From contig CABRZN010000022.1 in assembly GCA_902475445.1 (NCBI GenBank), positions 1-18,303 on the forward strand: DNA of 18,303 nt. Reading direction: 5' to 3'. Under the pieces are notes generated by a model. That model made no database searches. It was not told where the DNA came from and worked only from the letters and a program-made list of their open reading frames with translations. The position numbers were made by a program, and so were the translations under genes. This DNA comes from an uncultured Collinsella sp. GTDB lineage: Bacteria > Actinomycetota > Coriobacteriia > Coriobacteriales > Coriobacteriaceae. Positions 7,873 to 13,207 of the stretch are shown one piece after another (within the stretch, counting starts at the first letter, position 1; each line of letters opens with the position of its first letter).

Positions 7873-7887
7873 TGAAAAAACTTTTCA
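7873..7887. promoter_or_regulatory. Palindrome TGAAAA-AAC-TTTTCA upstream of the argG promoter
   Basis: A perfect 6-bp inverted repeat with a 3-nt centre lies 18 nt upstream of the proposed -35 box. It resembles the ArgR/AhrC operator half sites (TGAAT...ATTCA) but is one base longer and lacks the exact halves, so assignment as an ARG box is tentative. Confidence 0.35.
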
Positions 7888-7905
7888 GAAATTTGAATTT
7901 GTCGC

Positions 7906-7933
7906 TTGTGCTGCGGGCACTTTAGCGTAATAT
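7906..7933 (+). promoter_or_regulatory. Possible promoter of the argG leader transcript
   Basis: TTGTGC (7906-7911) and TAATAT (7928-7933) are 16 nt apart. Transcription would begin at about 7940, giving roughly 95 nt before the leader ORF and about 375 nt before argG. Confidence 0.5.
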
Positions 7934-8036
7934 AGCGACCATCGAAAACGGAGACGGAAATACAACCGCTTACCGAAGAAAAGGTACCGTTTACGATATT
8001 AGAATTGCGCCCGGCGATAGGTGAAAGGAGAGGCAG

Positions 8037-8111
8037 ATGCAGTTCGTAAAGATCATCACCACTGCAGATAATGCCATCCGACGCCAGCGCGCAATTTCCC
8101 GACGACGATAA
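8037..8111 (+). CDS. Putative arginine leader peptide of argG (24 aa)
   Basis: A 24-codon ORF starts at ATG 8037 behind GAAAGGAG (8023-8030, 6 nt spacing), as good a ribosome binding site as any real gene here. It begins MQFVKIITTADNAI and ends RRQRAISRRR, so six of its last ten residues are arginine (R15, R16, R18, R22-R24). Four of the six codons are CGA, including three in a row before the stop, whereas all 12 Arg codons of argG are CGC or CGT. Its last codons and stop form one arm of a hairpin (8104-8119). Position, size, amino-acid bias and structure match the leader peptides of attenuated amino-acid operons, with arginine as the sensed amino acid matching the downstream gene. The peptide itself probably has no function beyond being translated. 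Chance occurrence is the alternative. Confidence 0.72.
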   Translation: MQFVKIITTADNAIRRQRAISRRR

Positions 8112-8119
8112 CAATCGTC
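8104..8119 (+). promoter_or_regulatory. Hairpin formed by leader Arg codons and stop codon
   Basis: GACGAT (8104-8109) pairs perfectly with ATCGTC (8114-8119) around AACA. The 5' arm contains the last two Arg codons and the first base of the stop, so a ribosome stalled or terminating there would melt it. It fits a 1:2 (pause) hairpin in the attenuation model. Confidence 0.55.
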
Positions 8120-8159
8120 TCTGTTCGTATGGGGTGAAATGCCCCAACAGAGTCATTTT
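8119..8159 (+). terminator. Possible attenuator hairpin after the arginine leader ORF
   Basis: CTCTGTT (8119-8125) pairs with AACAGAG (8146-8152), and inside it GGGG (8131-8134) pairs with CCCC (8142-8145). TCATTTT follows, a weak T-tract. The hairpin shares base 8119 with the upstream Arg-codon hairpin and bases 8151-8152 with the long-range pairing downstream, so the structures compete. Confidence 0.45.
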
Positions 8160-8266
8160 GAGGTCGTTGGGTTTTAGCACGATATTGCTGCATGTTTCTA
8201 GGGCATGCTGTGCTGCTTTTTGCTATTTAACCTGATATTGCACGGTTTTTTGACCTCGAAATGACT
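8151..8266 (+). promoter_or_regulatory. Long-range 15-bp inverted repeat enclosing T-tracts in the argG leader
   Basis: AGTCATTTTGAGGTC (8151-8165) can pair with GACCTCGAAATGACT (8252-8266) at all 15 positions, one as G-U. The enclosed 86 nt contain nested arms AGCAC/GTGCT (8176-8180, 8210-8214) and GCATG/CATGC (8190-8194, 8204-8208), then TTTTT at 8217-8221. A second T-tract (TTTTTT, 8246-8251) follows GCACGG, which can pair with CTGTGC at 8208-8213. It may be part of the attenuator. A small inserted palindromic element is an alternative reading. Confidence 0.5.
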
Positions 8267-8316
8267 TGCAACTGACCGATGTTCTAACTAGCTACCAAGG
8301 GCGAAAGGAAACAGCC

Positions 8317-9543
8317 ATGAGCAAGGAAAAAGTCGTTCTCGCATATTCCGGTGGTCTTGATACATCCGTATGTGTCAAGTGGCTCCAGGACGAGAAGAAT
8401 CTCGATGTCGTTTGCGTCTGCGGCAACGTGGGCCAGGAGGAGACCGGCTTGGATGCCAAGAAGCAGAAGGCGCTTGACCTTGGCGTTCTCGATTGCCAGG
8501 TGCTCGACCTGCGCGACGAGTTCTCCGATGAGTTCCTGACTAAGGCCATCGCCGCAAACTCCATGTACGAGAACAAGTACCCGCTGCTCTCCGCGCTGTC
8601 TCGCCCGCTGCTCGCCAAGAAGCTTGTCGAGATCGCTCACGAGTTTGGCGCGACCTACGTCGCCCACGGCTGCACCGGCAAGGGTAACGACCAGGTCCGT
8701 TTTGAGGCCGCCGTCAAGGCCCTCGACCCCGAGCTCAAGGTGATCGCCCCGGTTCGCGAGTGGGACCTGAAGTGCCGTCCCGACGAGGTCGCCTACGCCC
8801 ACGCCCACAACGTGCCGGTTCCCGAGGGTGCCAACGACAACCCCTACTCCATCGACGACAACCTGTGGGGTCGTGCCATTGAGTGCGGCCACCTGGAGGA
8901 TCCCTGGAACGAGCCGCTCGACGACGCTTGGGTAATGACCAAGAACCCCGAGGACACGCCGGATACTCCGACCTACACCGAGATTGAGTTTGAGGCCGGC
9001 AAACCTGTCGCCGTCGACGGCAAGAAGATGAAGCTCTCCGAGATCGTCATCGCCCTCAACAAGATCTCCGGCGACAATGGCTTTGGCCGTCTCGATCTGG
9101 TCGAGGATCGCCTGGTGGGCCTTAAGAGCCGCGAGTGCTACGAGGTTCCCGGCGCCCTGACGCTCATCACCGCCCACAAGGCGCTCGAGGACATCTGCGT
9201 CGAGGGCGACCTGCTCAAGACCAAGATCAAGCTCGAGCAGGATTGGGCCACCGCCGTGTACAACGGCCAGTGGTACAGCCCGCTCAAAAACGCGCTCGAT
9301 GCCTTTATGGCCGATACCCAGAAGTTCGTGACCGGCACTGTCCGTCTGAAGTTCTTTAAGGGCAACTGCCATGTCGTCGGCCGCAAGAGCCCCTTCAGCC
9401 TCTACGACTACGGTCTGGCTACCTACGACCGCGACACCACGTTTGACGAGAAGGCCAGCGCCGGCTTTATCGAGATCGATACGCTGTCGCTCAAGACGTG
9501 GGCTAAGGTCCAGGGCCCCAGCTCTGCTGCCGCCCAGGCTTAA
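8317..9543 (+). CDS. argG: Argininosuccinate synthase
   Basis: Joins citrulline and aspartate with ATP to give argininosuccinate, the penultimate step of arginine synthesis in the cytosol. The 408-aa product starts MSKEKVVLAYSGGLDTSV, whose AYSGGLDTS is the ATP pyrophosphatase loop (residues 9-17). Further family blocks include YPLLSALSRPLLAK, THV-type AHGCTGKGNDQVRFE, AYAHAHNVPVP, ENLWGR-like IDDNLWGRAIECG and GRLDLVEDRLVGLKSRE. Length is typical. The ATG at 8317 follows AAAGGAA (8304-8310); an in-frame ATG at 8266 would add 17 residues without homology. The long upstream leader with its arginine-rich ORF suggests control by arginine supply. argH lies 531 bp downstream. Confidence 0.98.
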   Translation: MSKEKVVLAYSGGLDTSVCVKWLQDEKNLDVVCVCGNVGQEETGLDAKKQKALDLGVLDCQVLDLRDEFSDEFLTKAIAANSMYENKYPLLSALSRPLLAKKLVEIAHEFGATYVAHGCTGKGNDQVRFEAAVKALDPELKVIAPVREWDLKCRPDEVAYAHAHNVPVPEGANDNPYSIDDNLWGRAIECGHLEDPWNEPLDDAWVMTKNPEDTPDTPTYTEIEFEAGKPVAVDGKKMKLSEIVIALNKISGDNGFGRLDLVEDRLVGLKSRECYEVPGALTLITAHKALEDICVEGDLLKTKIKLEQDWATAVYNGQWYSPLKNALDAFMADTQKFVTGTVRLKFFKGNCHVVGRKSPFSLYDYGLATYDRDTTFDEKASAGFIEIDTLSLKTWAKVQGPSSAAAQA

Positions 9544-9695
9544 GGGCTCTTTCCTTGGTATCCGCGCGGCCCATCCGCGTGATACATAACGGGCGCACGG
9601 GGTCCCTACCTTTCGTTATGCTTGCTGACACTTCTTAACATCGGTGGCCCCTACGTTCCGCCCGCATATATGATGCCGCGTCCGCGGCTGATTCC

Positions 9696-9725
9696 GAGCC
9701 CCGCCGGGGTTGTCCGGCGGGGCTC
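9696..9725 (+). terminator. Strong hairpin downstream of argG
   Basis: GAGCCCCGCCGG (9696-9707) pairs perfectly with CCGGCGGGGCTC (9714-9725) around a 6-nt loop. The following CTTCTATC is only weakly T-rich. It could end most argG transcripts and so uncouple argG from the small ORF and argH. Confidence 0.65.
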
Positions 9726-9775
9726 CTTCTATCAATTTGACGGCCCTGCGCCTATATATATGGGGAGTATCCATT

Positions 9776-9946
9776 ATGTTCAATGCTATCGCGCATGCTT
9801 TACTTGCCCTCGCGCCCGAGTTCGATGCTGCAAAGGTCGAGGACGTTCCTATGAGCCTAAAGGCCTGGATCGATGGTTCGCAGGGCAACATTCGGAGGGA
9901 GACGTTGGGCGCCAAGTGCATGGCGCGTCACTTCTTTGCAAATTAG
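9776..9946 (+). CDS. Small ORF of unknown function between argG and argH (56 aa)
   Basis: I recognise no family. The ATG at 9776 has GGGGAG at 9762-9767 with 8 nt spacing, which supports translation. The N-terminal part MFNAIAHALLALAPEF could be an amphipathic helix; the rest is mixed and ends ETLGAKCMARHFFAN. It has a single Cys and no obvious metal or nucleotide motif. It lies after the strong hairpin at 9696-9725 and 128 nt before argH. The stop codon falls inside the first unit of a perfect 10-bp tandem repeat (9939-9958), so the 3' end may have changed recently. It could be a small protein, a remnant of a longer gene or a translated leader for argH. Confidence 0.5.
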   Translation: MFNAIAHALLALAPEFDAAKVEDVPMSLKAWIDGSQGNIRRETLGAKCMARHFFAN

Positions 9947-9958
9947 CTCAAATTAGCT
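9939..9958. repeat. Tandem duplication CAAATTAGCT x2
   Basis: The 10-bp unit CAAATTAGCT occurs twice without a gap (9939-9948, 9949-9958). The first copy contains the TAG stop of the 56-aa ORF. Confidence 0.85.
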
Positions 9959-10074
9959 ATATGGCCTCGCACATGGTGGGGAATATGCAAAACTAGCGGT
10001 TGAGAAATCGCTTTAGCGACAGGGCGCATTGCTTTGGGCGCTTGTTTTGGGATTTGATGAAAGGGGACGGTTCC

Positions 10075-11505
10075 ATGGCTCTTTGGGGCGGTCGTTTTGA
10101 GGCAGGCGTGGCCGAGGTCACGCAGGAGTTTGGCGCGTCGTTGCCGGTTGACAAACATCTCTATAAGCAGGATATCGCCGGATCTAAGGCACATGCCAAG
10201 ATGCTGGCGGCCCAGGGCATTATCAGCGCCGAGGACGAGCAGGCGATTGCCGAGGGCCTGACCGGAATCGAACAGGATATCGATGCCGGCAACTTCACCT
10301 TTGATATCAACGACGAGGACATTCATATGTCCATCGAAAGCGAGCTGACGCGTCGTATCGGCGAGGCTGGCAAGCGCTTGCATACTGGGCGTTCGCGCAA
10401 CGACCAGGTGGCGACCGATACGCGCCTGGGCGTCAAGGCGCTGGCCAAGGAGCTCATGGAGGCCAATCTTGAGCTGCGCCATGTGCTGGTGGATGCGGCC
10501 AAGAAGTACGACAAGGTGATTCTTCCGGGCTACACGCATATGCAGCACGCTCAGCCCGTGCTGCTGTCACATCATCTGCTGGCGTATTCCTGGATGTTCG
10601 CGCGCGACTTTACGCGCCTGAAGGCCGCCTTTGATGCCGCCGACAACTGCCCGCTGGGTGCTGCCGCGCTTGCCGGTACGAGCTATCCGCTCGATCGCCA
10701 GATGACGGCTGCCGAGCTTGGCTTTGCGGGTGTGATTCCCAACTCGCTCGATGCGGTTTCCGACCGTGATTTCCTGCTCGATCTGCATTACGCCGGCTCC
10801 GTCATGGCCATGCACCTGTCGCGTCTTTCCGAGGAGATCGTGTTGTGGTCGAGCTCCGAGTTTGGCTTTATTACGCTTTCCGACTCGTACTCCACCGGCT
10901 CGTCCATCATGCCGCAGAAGAAGAACCCCGACTTTGCCGAGCTTATCCGCGGCAAGAGCGGCCGTGTGTATGGCAACCTGGTGCAGCTGCTTGTGACCAT
11001 GAAGGGCCTGCCGCTGGCCTATAACAAGGACTTGCAGGAGGACAAGGAGGGCGCGCTCGATACCGCTCACACGCTCATGCAGTGCCTGTCGGTTATGGCC
11101 GGTATGATTTCGACTTGGACCGTCAACGAGGATGCCATGGCGCGCGAGTGCGGTGTGGGTCATCTTGCCGCCACCGATGTTGCCGATTACCTGGCCAAGC
11201 GTGGCCTGCCGTTCCGTGAGGCGCATGCCGTGGTGGGCCATCTGGTCCTGATGTGTGAGAAGCGCGGCTGCAATCTTGAGGACCTGCCGTTTGAGGTGTT
11301 CCAGGAGGCAAGCCCGCTCTTTGAGCGCGATATTACCGAGGCACTCGACATCCCGTCGATCGTTGCCGCGCGCACGACCGAGGGCGGCACCGCTCCTGCC
11401 GCCGTTGCCGTGCAGCTGCAGCGTGCCGAGGCGCAGCTCGTGGCCGACGAGGGCGTGTTTGGATCGCTGACCAAGGTTGTCGAGATGGGTCACGGGGCAA
11501 AGTAG
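10075..11505 (+). CDS. argH: Argininosuccinate lyase
   Basis: Splits argininosuccinate into arginine and fumarate, the last step of arginine synthesis; a cytosolic homotetramer of the fumarase/aspartase superfamily. The 476-aa product starts MALWGGRFEAGVAEVTQEF and has HTGRSRNDQVATDTRL, GYTHMQHAQPV (T154, H155) and the superfamily signature GSSIMPQKKNPD around S276/S277, the mobile loop serine. The ATG at 10075 is chosen because AAAGGGG (10060-10066) precedes it and because the N-terminus then matches the family; the earlier in-frame ATGs at 10000 and 10057 do not. Whether it shares a transcript with argG is uncertain, since a strong hairpin and a small ORF intervene. Confidence 0.98.
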   Translation: MALWGGRFEAGVAEVTQEFGASLPVDKHLYKQDIAGSKAHAKMLAAQGIISAEDEQAIAEGLTGIEQDIDAGNFTFDINDEDIHMSIESELTRRIGEAGKRLHTGRSRNDQVATDTRLGVKALAKELMEANLELRHVLVDAAKKYDKVILPGYTHMQHAQPVLLSHHLLAYSWMFARDFTRLKAAFDAADNCPLGAAALAGTSYPLDRQMTAAELGFAGVIPNSLDAVSDRDFLLDLHYAGSVMAMHLSRLSEEIVLWSSSEFGFITLSDSYSTGSSIMPQKKNPDFAELIRGKSGRVYGNLVQLLVTMKGLPLAYNKDLQEDKEGALDTAHTLMQCLSVMAGMISTWTVNEDAMARECGVGHLAATDVADYLAKRGLPFREAHAVVGHLVLMCEKRGCNLEDLPFEVFQEASPLFERDITEALDIPSIVAARTTEGGTAPAAVAVQLQRAEAQLVADEGVFGSLTKVVEMGHGAK

Positions 11506-11889
11506 AGGTTTGGCTGAAGACGTATTGTCCATTTATTGATAAATCGTTTTTGCTTTACGGTCGTCTGCTGATGCGGGCGCCCCTATTTTGCTGCTATGGG
11601 GGAGGGGCTTGTCGAGAACTTCTGTAGGACCTTTGGGCAGGTTGTGAAGGGGGTACGTTCGCGGGTGGCAACCGACCGCCCGCTCTGTTCGATGTGGTTG
11701 ATGAGCGGTCGGATGGTACTCTAATCGGGCTTCGAAACAGAAGCGACACATATGGAGCGCTTTAATAAATTGCAGCGTTTCAATAAACAGCTTTTTGTTT
11801 AACTGCAGCTAAAACTCTGTTACGATGCAGTCCAGGCGGGTGCCGGAATGGGACTTGGGCACGCGCGAACCTACTTGAAAGGCTACCTT
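11506..11889. other. 384-nt gap between argH and ndk with two competing hairpins
   Basis: No convincing gene is seen. Hairpin A pairs GCGGGTGG (11661-11668) with CCGCCCGC (11676-11683). Hairpin B pairs CCGACCGC (11672-11679) with GCGGTCGG (11705-11712). They share 11676-11679 and cannot coexist. An upstream GCCCCT/AGGGGC pair flanks 11580-11610. The ndk promoter is at the right end. A short regulatory RNA or 3' UTR element is possible but not shown. Confidence 0.4.
11798..11826 (+). promoter_or_regulatory. Probable ndk promoter
   Basis: TTTAAC (11798-11803) and TACGAT (11821-11826) are spaced by 17 nt, each matching four of six consensus bases. The start codon of ndk is 64 nt downstream of the -10. 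Confidence 0.5.
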
Positions 11890-12294
11890 ATGGCTATCGA
11901 GAAGACCTTCATCATGATTAAGCCCGACGCCGTGCGCGACCGCAAGATCGGCGAGATCGTTGCTCGTATTGAGCGCAGCGGCCTTGTCATCGAGCGCATG
12001 GAGATGACCACGCTCGAGCGCGCTACCGTCGAGGAGCACTACGCCCATCTGGCCGACAAGCCCTTCTTTGGCGGTCTCTGCGACTTTATGACGAGCGGTC
12101 CGGTCGTCAAGATGGTCGTTTCCGGTCTCTCCGCTGTTTCCAAGATGCGCACCCTTATGGGCGCTACCAACCCGCTTGATGCTGCGCCCGGCACCATTCG
12201 CGGCGACTTCGCTGTCGATGTCAACGCCAACGTGATCCACGGCTCCGACTGCCTGGAGAACGCCGAGATCGAGATCAAGCGCTTCTTTGGCTAA
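11890..12294 (+). CDS. ndk: Nucleoside diphosphate kinase
   Basis: Balances nucleoside triphosphate pools by moving the gamma phosphate from ATP to other NDPs through a phosphohistidine. The 134-aa product starts MAIEKTFIMIKPDAVRDRKIG and carries NVIHGSD with the catalytic H117, plus GATNPLDAAPGTIRGDF, the nucleotide-binding block. Length is typical. The ATG at 11890 has GAAAGG 8 nt ahead; an in-frame ATG at 11848 has no supporting homology. The gene has its own promoter and a strong terminator, so it is probably transcribed alone. Confidence 0.97.
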   Translation: MAIEKTFIMIKPDAVRDRKIGEIVARIERSGLVIERMEMTTLERATVEEHYAHLADKPFFGGLCDFMTSGPVVKMVVSGLSAVSKMRTLMGATNPLDAAPGTIRGDFAVDVNANVIHGSDCLENAEIEIKRFFG

Positions 12295-12332
12295 ACCAGC
12301 TTTGACTCCTTAAAGCTGTTAGCGTGTGGCTT

Positions 12333-12369
12333 GGGCGCCGCGGAATTCCAACCGCGGCGCCCTTTTATT
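12333..12369 (+). terminator. Terminator of ndk
   Basis: GGGCGCCGCGG (12333-12343) pairs perfectly with CCGCGGCGCCC (12352-12362) and is followed by TTTTATT, a textbook intrinsic terminator. Confidence 0.93.
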
Positions 12370-12408
12370 CCGGTAGATTTTTGGTAAACGCATAGAAAAC
12401 TACTAAAG

Positions 12409-12442
12409 AGCCCCGTCCGGATGTTTCTTCCGGGCGGGGGCT
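12409..12442 (-). terminator. Probable terminator of rpiB
   Basis: On the minus strand AGCCCCCGCCCGG pairs with CCGGACGGGGCT (one bulge, one G-U) and is followed by CTCTTTAGTAGTTTT. It lies 28 nt past the rpiB stop codon. Confidence 0.7.
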
Positions 12443-12469
12443 GGCGCTAGCGTATGGCTTTGTAAGTCT

Positions 12470-12937
12470 TTAGGCCTCGTCGACAATCTTTAGTCCGCGG
12501 GTCTGGTCGATCTCGTTGAGGAGATTGACGCGACGCTCGTGGCGGCCGCCCTCAAACTCGGCGTCGAGCCATTCGTCGACAATCATCTTGGCGAGCTCGG
12601 AGCCCACGACGCGGGCGCCAAAGGCCAGCACGTTGGTGTTGTTGTGCATACGGGAGAGCTTGGCGCTGAAGGGCTCGGAGCACACGACGGCGCGTACGCC
12701 CTCGACCTTGTTGGCAGCCAGGCTAATCCCGACGCCGGTACCGCAGATCAAGATACCCAGGTCGACGTCACCGTTGGCCACGGCCTTGCCCACCTTGTAA
12801 CCGGCGATGGGGTAGTCGAAGCTCTCGGAGGTGTCGGTGCCATAGTTCACGACCTCGCAGCCGCGCTCCTTCAGGTGCTCGGAAATGATGTTCTTGAGCT
12901 CGACGGCGGCGTGGTCGTTACCGATACCGATCTTCAT
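12470..12937 (-). CDS. rpiB: Ribose-5-phosphate isomerase B (RpiB/LacAB family)
   Basis: Interconverts ribulose 5-phosphate and ribose 5-phosphate in the pentose phosphate pathway. The 155-aa product starts MKIGIGNDHAAVELKN (H9), has the active-site cysteine in LICGTGVGIS (C65), RMHNNTNVLAFGARVVG with H98, and GRHERRV, which holds phosphate-binding residues. These match the E. coli RpiB layout (Cys66, His99). The related galactose-6-phosphate isomerase subunits LacA/LacB share the fold, but they occur as neighbouring pairs and no partner is seen here. The ATG at 12937 follows AGAGAGGA. The gene stands alone and is divergent from the cysteine desulfidase gene. Confidence 0.93.
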   Translation of the reverse strand: MKIGIGNDHAAVELKNIISEHLKERGCEVVNYGTDTSESFDYPIAGYKVGKAVANGDVDLGILICGTGVGISLAANKVEGVRAVVCSEPFSAKLSRMHNNTNVLAFGARVVGSELAKMIVDEWLDAEFEGGRHERRVNLLNEIDQTRGLKIVDEA

Positions 12938-13018
12938 GAGTGGTTCCTCTCTGGTCCGTGCGGCGGAATTGCTAAAGGTTTTACCGCGTTCGACTGCATG
13001 ATAGCGCGACTTTTGTGT

Positions 13019-13037
13019 AAACGCTCGGGCGTTTTTT
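13019..13037 (+). terminator. Small palindrome with T-tract upstream of the desulfidase gene
   Basis: AAACGC (13019-13024) and GCGTTT (13029-13034) flank TCGG and are followed by three more T, which resembles a minimal intrinsic terminator on the plus strand. The same palindrome falls between a TTGACC (13043-13038, minus) and the start of rpiB, so it may instead be an operator for rpiB. Confidence 0.4.
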
Positions 13038-13207
13038 GGTCAAATGCTTTAGCATGCAACAAGACCTGCTTTTCATGAATGAATGCCGCCAGTTTGTGCT
13101 TGAGCGCCGTCCGCCGGAACCGTGGTTGCGGTTTTTGATGCATTGTTATCAAATAAAGGAGCTAACTTTTTTGAGAGTCCAGCCCGTTATGCAAGCAGGA
13201 GATACCT

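Noticed and set aside
7873..7887. Definite ArgR operator
   Set aside because: The palindrome is one base longer than an ARG box and lacks TGAAT/ATTCA halves; kept only as a possible operator.
7940..8316. T-box riboswitch upstream of argG
   Set aside because: No T-box core (AGGGTGGNACCGCG-like) and no specifier loop arrangement were found; the leader ORF explains the region better.
9622..9996. 124-codon ORF over the argG-argH gap in another frame
   Set aside because: No ribosome binding site, reads through a strong hairpin, and conflicts with the better-supported 56-aa ORF.
11533..11751. 72-codon minus-strand ORF in the argH-ndk gap
   Set aside because: No ribosome binding site, no recognisable motif, and it crosses the inverted repeats seen there.
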